Assembly (NCBI GenBank): GCA_964549915.1 | Contig: CAZJWX010000078.1 | Coordinates: forward strand, 1 to 21,203 | Source of the DNA: JAUZRW01 sp964549915 | Lineage (GTDB): Bacteria; Chloroflexota; Anaerolineae; Aggregatilineales; Phototrophicaceae | Length of the DNA: 21,203 bases | Direction: 5' to 3' | In this document: positions 7,365 to 15,940 of the stretch, in pieces | Numbering within the stretch: position 1 is the first letter of the stretch | Layout of the letters: every line of letters starts with the position of its first letter | Made by a program: the position numbers and the translations under genes | Notes under the pieces: model-generated | What the model saw: the letters and a program-made list of their open reading frames with translations, nothing else | What the model was told of the DNA's origin: nothing | The model's database searches: none

Positions 7365-8972
7365 ATGCCCCACAAGCTCGCCATTGACTTCGGAACGACC
7401 AACAGCGTCATCGCCCGCTGGAACGAGGAACGCGACGACGCTGATGTGCTGGCGGTCTCGCCCATTGCCGACACGACAGTGGACATTCGCCCGCCCATCG
7501 TGCCATCCTTGATTTATGTCGATAATGCCCAGGCGAATCAGTACACCATCGGGCAGGTTGTGCGCGAGCAGGGCAAGGATGGGCAGCAGGATAACCGCCT
7601 CTTCCGCAACTTCAAGCGCGGCATCGTCGCCACCCCCGCGCCTGACCCGCGCGACATTGACGGCCTTCAATTCGCCGACCGCGATGCAGGTGCGAACTTC
7701 ATCAAGCAAGTGCTGCAATCCCTGCCCTATGCCGATGACGAGATCGAGCAACTGGTGCTGACCGCGCCTGTTGCCGCCTTTGAAGGCTACCTCTCCTGGC
7801 TGAACCAGGTGATTGACGAGATTGCACCGGAGAAGATCCGCGTCGTCGATGAGTCCACCGCAGCCGCACTGGGGTACGCCGTGACTGAGCCGGGTGCTGC
7901 TGTACTGGTCTTCGACTTCGGCGGCGGCACGCTGGATCTATCGCTGGTGCAGTTGCCAGAACACCAGAAGCAGACCGGGGGCTTCCTGCGCAATCTCGTA
8001 AGCGGCAATGCCAATGTCGCAAAGCAGGCCGCCCGTGTGATCGCCAAGGCGGGGCGCGTCATTGGCGGCAGCGACATCGACCAGTGGATTTTGGGCGAAG
8101 TGCTCAAACGCACCGGATTGACGACCAGAGACCTCGGTAGCAGCTATGCGCCGCTGCTCACGGAATGCGAACGCGCCAAGATCGAGCTTTCCATTGAGGA
8201 AGCCACCAGCATCGAGTTTGACGCTGGCGGACAGCACTACAGCGTGCCCTTCACGCGGGCGGAACTGGAAGCACTGCTGGAAGAAAACGAGTTTTTCACC
8301 GCCCTGCGCCGCGTGGTCGACAAAGTGATGCACGTCGCACGGCAGCGCGGGATCTTCCGCGAAGACATCAAATACGTCTTGATGGTCGGCGGCACCTCGT
8401 TGATGCCGTCGGTACAGCGCACACTGGGGCAGTATTTCACCGACATGGCGGTGCGTGCGGATAAGCCGTTCACGGCGGTTGCGGAAGGTGCGCTGCAACT
8501 TGCGGCGGGCTACGGCCTGGAAGATTACCTCGTCCACAGCTATGGCCTGCGCCACCTGGATGCCGACTCCGGCGAACATGCCTGGGATGAGATCATCCCG
8601 ATGGGCAGCACCTACCCCATCCATCGCCCGATTGAGGTGATGCTCAGCGCTGCACATGACGATCAGCAGAGCATTGAATTTGTGATTGGCGAGATCGACA
8701 CTGACGCCGTTTCCATGATCGAAGTGCGCTATGAAGACGGGCAAGCTGTCTTCGTCGCGGATACCAGCAGCAGCGAGCAGCGCATCAACATCATGAATGA
8801 GGCAACGGTGCTGGAACAACTCGCCCAGCTTGACCCACCCGCGCAGCCTGGCGAAGCCCGCCTGAAAGTCGATTTCACCGTTGATGACCGCCGCCGCCTG
8901 CGGATGAGCGTCTTCGATATGCTCAAGAACAAAGTCTTGCTGGATAACGTCGTGGTCGTCACTTTGCAGTAA
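7365..8972 (+). CDS. Hsp70-like ATPase without the C-terminal lid
   Basis: A 535-residue member of the Hsp70/actin ATPase superfamily; DnaK is usually near 640. The nucleotide-binding domain shows phosphate-1 KLAIDFGTTNSV (4-15), connect-1 VDESTAAALGYAV (161-173), phosphate-2 VLVFDFGGGTLDLSLVQL (180-197), GGSDID (234-239), and the adenosine motif YVLMVGGTSLMPSVQ (337-351). After about residue 390 there is a beta-rich region like the substrate-binding subdomain (IPMGSTYPIHRP, 411-422), but no helical lid and no EEVD-like tail. It is therefore a divergent Hsp70 paralogue, not DnaK. ATG 7365 follows GGTAGGAGA; earlier in-frame starts would add about 30 residues that do not resemble the family. 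The HEAT-repeat gene begins 29 bases after its stop, suggesting that the two act together. Confidence 0.87.
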   Translation: MPHKLAIDFGTTNSVIARWNEERDDADVLAVSPIADTTVDIRPPIVPSLIYVDNAQANQYTIGQVVREQGKDGQQDNRLFRNFKRGIVATPAPDPRDIDGLQFADRDAGANFIKQVLQSLPYADDEIEQLVLTAPVAAFEGYLSWLNQVIDEIAPEKIRVVDESTAAALGYAVTEPGAAVLVFDFGGGTLDLSLVQLPEHQKQTGGFLRNLVSGNANVAKQAARVIAKAGRVIGGSDIDQWILGEVLKRTGLTTRDLGSSYAPLLTECERAKIELSIEEATSIEFDAGGQHYSVPFTRAELEALLEENEFFTALRRVVDKVMHVARQRGIFREDIKYVLMVGGTSLMPSVQRTLGQYFTDMAVRADKPFTAVAEGALQLAAGYGLEDYLVHSYGLRHLDADSGEHAWDEIIPMGSTYPIHRPIEVMLSAAHDDQQSIEFVIGEIDTDAVSMIEVRYEDGQAVFVADTSSSEQRINIMNEATVLEQLAQLDPPAQPGEARLKVDFTVDDRRRLRMSVFDMLKNKVLLDNVVVVTLQ

Positions 8973-9001
8973 GCCGCTGGAAAAGAAGAGGAGAAGTGCC
9001 C

Positions 9002-10171
9002 ATGAGCCATATCACCGGACGCGAACCGCAGCTTGTCGCGGGTTTCATCGAAAAAGGAAAGCAGCGCCTGTCCCTGCGCCGCCTGGGGACTATGCTGAAT
9101 ATGCTCTCGCCAGATTCCGTCTCGCTGGATGCCATCGCGGAGATGGTACAGAGCGATGACGTTTTCGTGCGCTACAACGCCGCGAAATTGCTGGGCAAGC
9201 GCGGCGATCGCGATGCCCGCGTATTGATCGAAGATGCGCTGGCAAATGCCGGGGCACGTACCCGCGCCAGCGTCGCCCGTCATCTGCACGGCTTCACCTG
9301 GTTCAGCGCGGAATCGCTGCTCAAGCAGGCGCTGCGGGACGAAGATGCCCGCGTGCGCGAGGCAGCGATTTACGCCCTCTGCGATATGGGCGATTTGAAC
9401 GCTTACAATCTGATGATCGAAACCCTGGAAGGTGAAGAGGATAACGTCCTGGAAGCCGCTGCCTTCGGGCTACGCGAGACGCAGGATAGCGCCGCTGTTC
9501 CCGTGCTGCAACAGGTCTTGAAAGCCAAAGACCCCGATGTGCGCATCAAGGGGCTGGAAGCGCTGGGGATTTCGGGCGTACCGGAAGCCATGCCCGTCGT
9601 GCGCGAAGCCATGTTCGACCCCGAACCGCAGGTGAAATACGCGGCAACGCTCAGCCTGTTGGAACTTTCTGGCGAGGGCTGGCTGGAAGAACTCGCCGGC
9701 GTGATCGGGCGTACGACAGGCGAAACGCTGGAACAGGTGCTGTTGGCGCTCTTCCATGCCACGAATTACCTGAAGATCGACATGGCAAAAGCCAAGGCCG
9801 CCGAATTGATGATCGACGCGCTGGAGACCGCCCTGCTGGATGAACATGCGGGTGTGCGCAAGGCGGCGGTCTATCCGCTGGCGTGGATGCGCCACGAGCG
9901 CACGCCGGCGATCCTCAAGAAGACGTACCGCCTGGAAACCGAATCCGATGTGAAAGCGCATATCGTGCGCGTCTCTGCCGGGCTGATGTCCGATGCGGGC
10001 GAGGAAATCTTGCAGGATGCCCTGGACAGCGAGGACGCACAAGTCCGCCAGGCCGCCCACCAGATTCTGGAAGAGCGTGAGAAGGCGGGCGGGCGCATCG
10101 CGACGTACGACGAAACTGCCCACAAGGGCGAAGACTTCGACCGTTCCCTGCTATTGGGCAAGCTGAATTAA
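9002..10171 (+). CDS. HEAT-repeat (PBS lyase-like) scaffold protein
   Basis: A 389-residue all-helical solenoid. Tandem helix pairs of about 31 residues run through most of it, recognisable by repeats such as DDVFVRYNAAKLLGKRGD, DEDARVREAAIYALCDMGD, DPDVRIKGLEALGISG and DPEPQVKYAATLSLLEL, each with Asp, Val/Arg and Ala at fixed places. Such solenoids bind other proteins; no catalytic motif is visible, and nothing shows phycobilin lyase activity. The ATG at 9002 is preferred over GTG 8996 because AGAGGAG lies eight bases upstream. The gene follows the hsp70-like gene closely and is followed by a GC-rich hairpin. I infer that it is a partner or adaptor of the Hsp70-like protein. Confidence 0.85.
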   Translation: MSHITGREPQLVAGFIEKGKQRLSLRRLGTMLNMLSPDSVSLDAIAEMVQSDDVFVRYNAAKLLGKRGDRDARVLIEDALANAGARTRASVARHLHGFTWFSAESLLKQALRDEDARVREAAIYALCDMGDLNAYNLMIETLEGEEDNVLEAAAFGLRETQDSAAVPVLQQVLKAKDPDVRIKGLEALGISGVPEAMPVVREAMFDPEPQVKYAATLSLLELSGEGWLEELAGVIGRTTGETLEQVLLALFHATNYLKIDMAKAKAAELMIDALETALLDEHAGVRKAAVYPLAWMRHERTPAILKKTYRLETESDVKAHIVRVSAGLMSDAGEEILQDALDSEDAQVRQAAHQILEEREKAGGRIATYDETAHKGEDFDRSLLLGKLN

Positions 10172-10179
10172 CGCGAGTG

Positions 10180-10203
10180 CGGGGTGATTCCCGAATCGCC
10201 CCG
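10180..10203 (+). terminator. GC-rich hairpin after the HEAT-repeat gene
   Basis: CGGGGTGATTC (10180-10190) pairs with GAATCGCCCCG (10193-10203), with one G-T wobble, eight bases after the stop codon. The tight turn probably opens to a four-base loop. There is no T-run after it, so it may stall polymerase, depend on another factor, or protect the 3' end. Confidence 0.5.
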
Positions 10204-10211
10204 ACCATTCC

Positions 10212-10231
10212 CTACGAATTGCGAATTGCAT
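10212..10231 (+). repeat. Short tandem heptamer (CGAATTG-type)
   Basis: CTACGAATT is followed directly by GCGAATTGCAT, so the heptamer CGAATTG is repeated twice in tandem in the 135-base gap. Related pieces (CTACGAATTACG and its inverse ATAATTCGCA) occur at 21023-21060, also intergenic. Confidence 0.35.
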
Positions 10232-10306
10232 GTCTCTCTTTTCCGGCTTCGGTGAATTTCCTGCCTACAATGGGGACACATCGAAACCAGAGAGGGGAGC
10301 GTACCC

Positions 10307-11515
10307 ATGCCGCAGTTAGCGAATTACGAGGAATTTGCAGGACGCCACTGGGAAACCGGGAGCGTCCACAATGCGTTGTCTTACCTGCGCTATACCGCAC
10401 CGCACACCGACCAGCCCTATTCCGAGGCACTGCTGCTGGGAGTCAGCGGTGGTATAGCCTTCGGTTACTTCTTCTTCCATTACGAAGGCCATGATCCCCA
10501 CGTCGCGCTGCTGACGCGCAATACGTTCGATCCCTGGGAGACGATGCTCTCACGGCTCGGCGTTGCGCAGGAGGTCAAGCACACGAGCAGCGCCGACAAG
10601 GGCAAGCAGAATCTGCTGGAAGCACTCGAAAATGGCGAACCACCGATCATCTGGGCCGATTCGTACTCGCTGCCCTATAACTTCTTGCCCAACGAGGACG
10701 GCATGTGGGCCATGATGCCCATCGTCGTTTACGGCTACGATGAAAGCGACGGCATCGCCCAGATCGCAGATCGCAGCAGGAAGCCGCTCCACGTCACCAC
10801 CGAGGTGCTGGACGCCGCCCGCGCTCGCGTGAAGAAGGACAAATTCCGCGTGATTACGCTGGCGGCTCCGCAGCTAGAAAAGCTGGCAACGGCGGTGCAG
10901 AAAGGCATCTGGGATACCATCAAGCTCTATACTGAGAAACCACCCAGGGGCGCGAAGAATAACTTCGGCTTCGCGGCGTATGAACGCTGGGCGGACTTAT
11001 TGACCAGGCCGACGAAGAAACAAAGCTGGGCGAAGTTCTTCCCGGCGGGAGGCTACTGGTACAACGGATTGGTGACGGCCTTCGAGATGGGCTTTCTCTA
11101 TGGGCAGGGCGATAGCTATCAGGCAGAGCGGGACGTATACGCAGATTTCCTGGATGAAGCAGCGACTATCCTCGAAAAGCCTGATTTAGGCGAGGTTGCT
11201 GCGCAATTCCGGCGCAGTGGGGAGGCGTGGCACGAACTCAGCCGCATTTTGCTGCCGGATGAAATGTCCCTGTTGGGGAAGACGCGAGAACTGTTGAAGG
11301 AGCGGCACGATCTCTTCCTGAACAATCCAGGCAAGAGAGAAACCATGGAAGCGATCAATGCGGAACAAGCTGCATTACGACAAGAAGCCAGGGACGACTT
11401 CCCTTTCAGCGAGGAAGAAGTAAAACAGCAGCAGGAGCGCATTGCGGAGCAAATCATGCGGATACGCGACATTGAGCAGGAAGCAATCACAGCCCTGCAA
11501 GCCGCGATGCAGTGA
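10307..11515 (+). CDS. BtrH_N / DUF4872-type protein with an altered active-site motif
   Basis: A 402-residue protein with the architecture of proteins that carry a butirosin BtrH-like N-terminal domain and DUF4872. The N-terminus reads GRHWETGSVHNALSYL (12-27), then YSEALLLGVSGGIAFGYFFF (38-57). From memory, typical family members carry HCET at the first site, so the cysteine expected at position 15 is tryptophan here. The DUF4872-like part is around residues 270-320 (YADFLDEAATIL, then SGEAWHELSRILLPDE). The last 80 residues form a long charged coiled coil (EEVKQQQERIAEQIMRIRDIEQE). BtrH-type domains are papain-like acyltransferases; without the cysteine this copy may bind rather than catalyse. 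GAGGGGAG precedes the ATG by eight bases. No aminoglycoside biosynthesis genes are nearby. Confidence 0.78.
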   Translation: MPQLANYEEFAGRHWETGSVHNALSYLRYTAPHTDQPYSEALLLGVSGGIAFGYFFFHYEGHDPHVALLTRNTFDPWETMLSRLGVAQEVKHTSSADKGKQNLLEALENGEPPIIWADSYSLPYNFLPNEDGMWAMMPIVVYGYDESDGIAQIADRSRKPLHVTTEVLDAARARVKKDKFRVITLAAPQLEKLATAVQKGIWDTIKLYTEKPPRGAKNNFGFAAYERWADLLTRPTKKQSWAKFFPAGGYWYNGLVTAFEMGFLYGQGDSYQAERDVYADFLDEAATILEKPDLGEVAAQFRRSGEAWHELSRILLPDEMSLLGKTRELLKERHDLFLNNPGKRETMEAINAEQAALRQEARDDFPFSEEEVKQQQERIAEQIMRIRDIEQEAITALQAAMQ

Positions 11516-11522
11516 AGCAAGC

Positions 11523-11548
11523 CGGGGCGCTAGGCTGCGGCGGCCCCG
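11523..11548. terminator. Weak GC-rich inverted repeat between convergent genes
   Basis: CGGGGC (11523-11528) can pair with GCCCCG (11543-11548) across a 14-base loop, in and beside the 14-base gap separating two convergent stop codons. There is no T-run, and chance pairing is likely in such GC-rich DNA. Confidence 0.2.
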
Positions 11549-12189
11549 CCCTGCCCCAGCCTCCCCCACAGCAGCGGAGCCTGCCCGATGATGCCGATGC
11601 ACAGGGCGAAGGGCAGGCCAATCCACCAGAGGAATTCAGGATTATCCAGTTCGAAGTAGAGCAGCGCCTGGGCAATCTCCGGCATGTTGACTGTCGCCAG
11701 ATAGCGCTGGTGAGCGAAGGCAATCGGCGCGAACGTGGTCGCACTGGTCAGCAGCATCAGCATCAGGGACCGGGTAAACCCGTGTGCAGGAAGCCACCCC
11801 GCCACCGTAAACCCTGCGGATAGGCCCACACCACCGAGGAGCAGAATCCCCCAATCGGGCGCGGTATTGAAGAGAAAGAACGTGGTATGCGCCCACCACG
11901 TCAGCAGACCGAAGCCAATACCGCCGAGCAACGAGAGCAGACGTGCCAGCAGAGGCCAGCGTTCCCGCAACACCAGCGACAAATCCCGCGCAATCAGCAC
12001 CATAAAAGCCAGCCCATGCCCGAAGATCAACCCCGCACTGAGTGCGCTGCCCCAGCGTTGCGGCGCGAACCACCCCTCCGCGCGGAACGTCAGATAGACG
12101 TAGGCGAACATGGCCACAAAGCCCGCCAACAGCGAAAACTGGTAACGAAGCAGCGGGCGAAGTTCCCTGGATACCACTTTCTGTGACAT
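11530..12189 (-). CDS. Polytopic integral membrane protein of unknown function
   Basis: A 219-residue hydrophobic protein with about six membrane helices. Clear hydrophobic segments are FSLLAGFVAMFAYVYL, AGLIFGHGLAFMVLIA, LLSLLGGIGFGLLTWW, ILLLGGVGLSAGFTVAGWL, LMLMLLTSATTFAPIAFA and WWIGLPFALCIGIIGQAPLL. Basic residues before the first helix (SRELRPLLRYQ) suggest a cytoplasmic N-terminus. I recognise no transporter or enzyme signature. The ATG at 12189 is chosen over a TTG at 12225; a GGAG lies 12 bases upstream of the ATG, a rather long spacing. It is divergent from the ABM-domain gene, 102 bases away, and convergent with the BtrH-like gene. Confidence 0.75.
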   Translation of the reverse strand: MSQKVVSRELRPLLRYQFSLLAGFVAMFAYVYLTFRAEGWFAPQRWGSALSAGLIFGHGLAFMVLIARDLSLVLRERWPLLARLLSLLGGIGFGLLTWWAHTTFFLFNTAPDWGILLLGGVGLSAGFTVAGWLPAHGFTRSLMLMLLTSATTFAPIAFAHQRYLATVNMPEIAQALLYFELDNPEFLWWIGLPFALCIGIIGQAPLLWGRLGQGGAAAA

Positions 12190-12231
12190 GCGACACAAAT
12201 CTCCATGACAAGCAGCGCCAAACAAGAAAGA

Positions 12232-12260
12232 TTTACAACCCGTCGCATTCTACATACTAT
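12232..12260 (+). promoter_or_regulatory. Predicted sigma70-type promoter for the ABM-domain gene
   Basis: TTTACA (12232-12237) and TACTAT (12255-12260) are separated by 17 bases; an overlapping TATAAG at 12258-12263 is an alternative -10. Transcription would start about 25 bases before the ATG at 12292, just ahead of the ribosome site GGAGG. Confidence 0.45.
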
Positions 12261-12291
12261 AAGCCGATCACTTCAGTATGGAGGGCATTTC

Positions 12292-12570
12292 ATGTACGCA
12301 ATTCAGCGCACGTTTCTGGTCGCGGCGGACAAGCACGAACAAACCGCACGAACCTGGCGCGAGAGGATCCTGCCGCATTTGCAAGCACAAGATGGCTTTG
12401 TGCAGGGATACTTGCTACAGGGTACAGAGAACTTCTCAGTCTTCATGATCTGGGAATCCGAGGCCGCTTTCAACACCTACCATGAAAGTCCCAGCCATCA
12501 GGAGATCCATGGCTGGCTGCATGACCTGGCACAGGGACGAGTGCAGAAGTCCAATTACGCGGTACTCTAG
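12292..12570 (+). CDS. Antibiotic biosynthesis monooxygenase (ABM)-fold protein
   Basis: A 92-residue protein with the dimeric alpha/beta-barrel pattern of the ABM superfamily: a first strand YAIQRTFLVA, a helix with RTWRERILPHLQAQDGF, strands VQGYLLQGTENFSVFMIWES, then the helix EAAFNTYHESPSHQEIHGWLHDL. Members include cofactor-free quinone oxygenases, heme-degrading enzymes and sensors. No family-specific catalytic set is obvious, so the substrate is unknown. ATG 12292 is clearly the start: GGAGG lies seven bases upstream and the sequence before it is not ABM-like. It appears to be a single-gene transcript with its own promoter and a downstream inverted repeat. Confidence 0.75.
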   Translation: MYAIQRTFLVAADKHEQTARTWRERILPHLQAQDGFVQGYLLQGTENFSVFMIWESEAAFNTYHESPSHQEIHGWLHDLAQGRVQKSNYAVL

Positions 12571-12616
12571 CAGCCCACCTCAGCAGGCAAGAAGGCATAG
12601 ACGCCGCGACCTGTGT

Positions 12617-12643
12617 AACCGAGCCATGTTTCGTGGCTCGGTT
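12617..12643. terminator. Bidirectional hairpin between the ABM gene and carB
   Basis: AACCGAGCCA (12617-12626) is exactly complementary to TGGCTCGGTT (12634-12643), with a seven-base loop TGTTTCG. It lies between the stop of the plus-strand ABM gene and the stop of minus-strand carB, the expected place for a shared terminator. Neither side has a long T-run, so its strength is uncertain. Confidence 0.6.
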
Positions 12644-12665
12644 CCGTCGCGTACGTTGCCGTCGC

Positions 12666-15600
12666 TCATTTCACCCCATGATGTTTTTGCAGGCTGCTGA
12701 CCTGAAAGGGCTTCTGGCGGCGGCGGCGGATACCCTGCATACTGGCGACAGCGGCACTCATCGTCGTAATCAGCGGCACATCCACCTGGTAGCACATGCT
12801 GCGGATGGAAGCGCCATCTTCGTGCGCTTGCCCGCCGAGCGGCGTGTTGATGACCATCTGGATCCGCCCCTCTTCCAGCCAATCGACAATATGCGGCGAT
12901 CCCTGCCGCACTTTATTGATGCCTTCCGCAGGCACACCAAAGCGATTCAACCATTCCGCTGTGCCGTGGGTCGCCACGATGTTGAAGCCCATTTCGTGCA
13001 GTTCGCGTGCGATGCGCGTCACCGCCCCCTTGTCTAGATCATTGACGCTGATGCAAATCGTACCCGATTCGGGAAGTGGCATCTTGGCGGCAATCTGCGC
13101 CTTGGCGAACGCATGCCCGAAGTTATCCGCGTGCCCCATGACTTCGCCCGTGCTGCGCATTTCGGGGCCGAGCCGCGCGTCCACGCCGGGGAATTTCTGG
13201 AAGGGCAGCACGGCTTCCTTCACGAAGAAGCCATTCACCTGCGGCTCTTCTGTGAATCCCAGTTCTTGCAATGTCATCCCGGTTGCGATCTGGGCAGCAT
13301 AACTTGCCAGCGGAATACCAGTGGCCTTGCTGACGAAGGGCACCGTGCGGCTGCTGCGTGGATTTACCTCCAACACATAAACTTCTTCGTCTTTGATGGC
13401 GAACTGAATGTTGAACAAGCCTTTTACAGACATACGCTTGCCGATGCGCTGCGTGTAATCGCGGATGACATCCAGGTGATACTGGCTGATTTTGTAGGGC
13501 GGCAGCACACAGGCTGAATCACCGCTGTGGACGCCCGCTTCTTCGATGTGCTGCATGATGCCGCCGATGGTCACTTGTTCGCCATCGGCAAGCGCATCGA
13601 CATCCACCTCGAAGGCGTCATCCAGGAATTTATCAATCAGCACCGGGTGCCCTGTCCATTCCACCTGCGCACCCAGCCATTCGATCAACGTCGGCTCGTC
13701 GAAGACAATCGCCATGCCGCGTCCGCCCAGGACATAACTGGGACGCACGAGCACCGGATAGCCGATTTCCGCCGCTTTCTCAATGGCCTGCTCGCGCGTC
13801 ATGACCGTCGCGCCTGCGGGCTGCGGAATGCCCAATTCGCTCATCAGCGCATTGAAGCGTTCGCGATCTTCGGCGAGGTCGATGGTATCCACCGTCGTCC
13901 CCCAGATGGGAACGCCCGCCGCTTCCAGGTCATGCGCGATATTCAGCGGCGTCTGTCCACCGAACTGCACCAGCACGCCGTCCGGCTGCTCAATGTCGAT
14001 GATGTTCAGCACATCTTCCGCCGTCAACGGCTCGAAGTAGAGGCGATCCGCCGTATCGTAATCCGTGCTGACTGTTTCCGGGTTACAATTGACCATGATC
14101 GTCTCGTAACCCATATCGCTGAGGGCGAAGCAGGCGTGCACACAGCAGTAATCGAACTCAATTCCCTGTCCGATGCGGTTGGGGCCACCACCCAGGATCA
14201 TGATCTTCTTCTTGGCCGTAGGGAAGGATTCATCGCCCTCTTCATAGGTACTGTAGAGATAGGGGGTCTGTGCCTCGAACTCCGCCGCGCAGGTATCCAC
14301 CCGGTAGAAATTCGCGGTGACGCCCAGGGCTTTGCGGCGTTCGCGCACGGTCATCTCCCCTTCGCCGACGAGCCGCGCAATATAGGCATCGCTGTAGCCG
14401 TAGCGCTTCAGCTTGCGGAAATCATCGGCATCGAGTTGATCCAGCGATAGATTCCGTGTGAGAATTGTGTCGTGGATGTGCAACGTCTCCTGCATCTGCC
14501 GCACATACCAGGCATCGTACTGGGTCTGCTGCACCACATCCTCGACGGATACTCCTTCGCGCAGCGCCGTCGCCACCTGGAAGAGCCGCCTGGCTGTCGG
14601 AACTTGCAACATCTCCGGCGATGTGATGTTCTCCGGGTTGCTGGCGAGGCCGGTGATGCCTATATCCAGCGAACGAACCGCCTTTTGCAGCGCTTCCGGG
14701 AAGGTGCGACCAATCGCCATCACTTCGCCGACCGCCTTCATCTGCGGGCCAAGTACTTCGTCTACGCCCGTGAACTTCTTGAAATCCCAGCGCGGAATCT
14801 TGACGACGACGTAATCCAGGGATGGCTCAAAGCTGGCGGGAGTCTCGCGGGTGATGTCGTTGGGGATTTCATCCAGAGTCAGCCCTACGGCGACCAGGGC
14901 GGCAATCTTGGCAATGGGAAAGCCCGTTGCTTTGCTCGCCAGCGCAGAGGAACGCGACACGCGCGGATTCATCTCGATGACGTAGACATCGCCATTTTCC
15001 GGGTTGATCGCAAACTGGACGTTCGCACCGCCTGTGGTGATGCCGATGCGGTCGAAGATGGCGCGTGAGGCGTTGCGCAGCCGCTGCAATTCCTTGTCTG
15101 TGAGGGTCTGCGCCGGGGCTACCGTGATGCTATCGCCTGTATGCACACCCATCGGATCTAGATTTTCGATGGAGCAGACGACGACAAAATTGCCGTGTCC
15201 ATCTCGCATCAATTCCAGTTCGTATTCCTTCCAGCCGAGCAAGCTTTGATCGACCAGCACCTGACCGACAGGCGATTGGTGAATGCCGTTGGCGGCAACT
15301 TTGCGCAGTTCTGCGGGATTGTTGGCCACACCACCGCCAGAGCCACCCAGCGTATACGAAGGCCGCACCAACACGGGGTAGCCGATTGCTTGGGCATAAG
15401 CCAGCGCTTGATCTACACTGCTGACGACGCTGCTTTTGGGCGATTTCAAGCCAATTTCGGTCATCACTTCCTTGAAGCGTTCGCGATCTTCTGCGACCTG
15501 GATGCTCTCCAGCGATGCCCCAATCAGACCGACGTTGTATTTTCCCAGCACCCCCGCCGCCTGCAATTCCAGTGCCAGGTTGAGCGCGGTCTGTCCGCCG

Positions 15601-15869
15601 ACAGTTGGCAGCAGCACATCCGGCTTCTCTTCCGCGATGATCTTCTCGCAGATTTCGACGGTCAGCGGTTCGACGTAGGTGGCGTCTGCAAACTCTGGAT
15701 CGGTCATGATGGTGGCGGGATTGCTATTCACCAGCACGATACGGTACCCGAGTTCACGCAGCGCCTTGCAAGCCTGGGTTCCACTGTAATCAAATTCGAC
15801 GGCCTGCCCAATCACAATGGGGCCAGAGCCGATGACCATGATGGTTTCAATGTCTGTACGCTTGGGCAT
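12666..15869 (-). CDS. carB: Carbamoyl-phosphate synthase large subunit
   Basis: The 1067 residues are close to the 1073 of E. coli CarB. CarB uses ammonia from CarA, bicarbonate and two ATP to make carbamoyl phosphate for arginine and pyrimidines. Both homologous synthetase halves are present: the first opens VMVIGSGPIVIGQAVEFDY-like and contains RPSYTLGGSGGG; the second opens ILGGGPNRIGQGIEFDY and contains RPSYVLGGRGM. ATP-grasp metal-site segments (VYVIEMNPRVSRSSAL and VYVLEVNPRSSRTVPF) are intact in both. The C-terminal MGS-like allosteric domain is present (GTICISVNDLDKG, then MVINTPLGG). I start at ATG 15869 because MPKRTDIETIMVIGSGPI is the family N-terminus; the longer frame to 15911 would run into the upstream terminator. 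A strong terminator lies 40 bases upstream. Confidence 0.97.
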   Translation of the reverse strand: MPKRTDIETIMVIGSGPIVIGQAVEFDYSGTQACKALRELGYRIVLVNSNPATIMTDPEFADATYVEPLTVEICEKIIAEEKPDVLLPTVGGQTALNLALELQAAGVLGKYNVGLIGASLESIQVAEDRERFKEVMTEIGLKSPKSSVVSSVDQALAYAQAIGYPVLVRPSYTLGGSGGGVANNPAELRKVAANGIHQSPVGQVLVDQSLLGWKEYELELMRDGHGNFVVVCSIENLDPMGVHTGDSITVAPAQTLTDKELQRLRNASRAIFDRIGITTGGANVQFAINPENGDVYVIEMNPRVSRSSALASKATGFPIAKIAALVAVGLTLDEIPNDITRETPASFEPSLDYVVVKIPRWDFKKFTGVDEVLGPQMKAVGEVMAIGRTFPEALQKAVRSLDIGITGLASNPENITSPEMLQVPTARRLFQVATALREGVSVEDVVQQTQYDAWYVRQMQETLHIHDTILTRNLSLDQLDADDFRKLKRYGYSDAYIARLVGEGEMTVRERRKALGVTANFYRVDTCAAEFEAQTPYLYSTYEEGDESFPTAKKKIMILGGGPNRIGQGIEFDYCCVHACFALSDMGYETIMVNCNPETVSTDYDTADRLYFEPLTAEDVLNIIDIEQPDGVLVQFGGQTPLNIAHDLEAAGVPIWGTTVDTIDLAEDRERFNALMSELGIPQPAGATVMTREQAIEKAAEIGYPVLVRPSYVLGGRGMAIVFDEPTLIEWLGAQVEWTGHPVLIDKFLDDAFEVDVDALADGEQVTIGGIMQHIEEAGVHSGDSACVLPPYKISQYHLDVIRDYTQRIGKRMSVKGLFNIQFAIKDEEVYVLEVNPRSSRTVPFVSKATGIPLASYAAQIATGMTLQELGFTEEPQVNGFFVKEAVLPFQKFPGVDARLGPEMRSTGEVMGHADNFGHAFAKAQIAAKMPLPESGTICISVNDLDKGAVTRIARELHEMGFNIVATHGTAEWLNRFGVPAEGINKVRQGSPHIVDWLEEGRIQMVINTPLGGQAHEDGASIRSMCYQVDVPLITTMSAAVASMQGIRRRRQKPFQVSSLQKHHGVK

Positions 15870-15909
15870 GATGGTTATCTCTGCTGTTTCGTGGCTCAGG
15901 ACGAGATAC

Positions 15910-15940
15910 AAAAAATGCGCAACTCAGCGAATGTTGCGCA
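15910..15940 (-). terminator. Strong intrinsic terminator upstream of carB
   Basis: On the minus strand TGCGCAAC (15940-15933) pairs perfectly with GTTGCGCA (15923-15916) around a nine-base loop, followed at once by six T residues (15915-15910). The loop contains the stop codon of the 58-residue membrane protein. Form, position and T-run are those of a Rho-independent terminator, or of an attenuator if carB depends on read-through. Confidence 0.8.

Noticed and set aside
13527..14450. 307-codon antisense frame, with others along carB
   Set aside because: The CarB sense protein is continuous and full length; the opposite frames show no family features.
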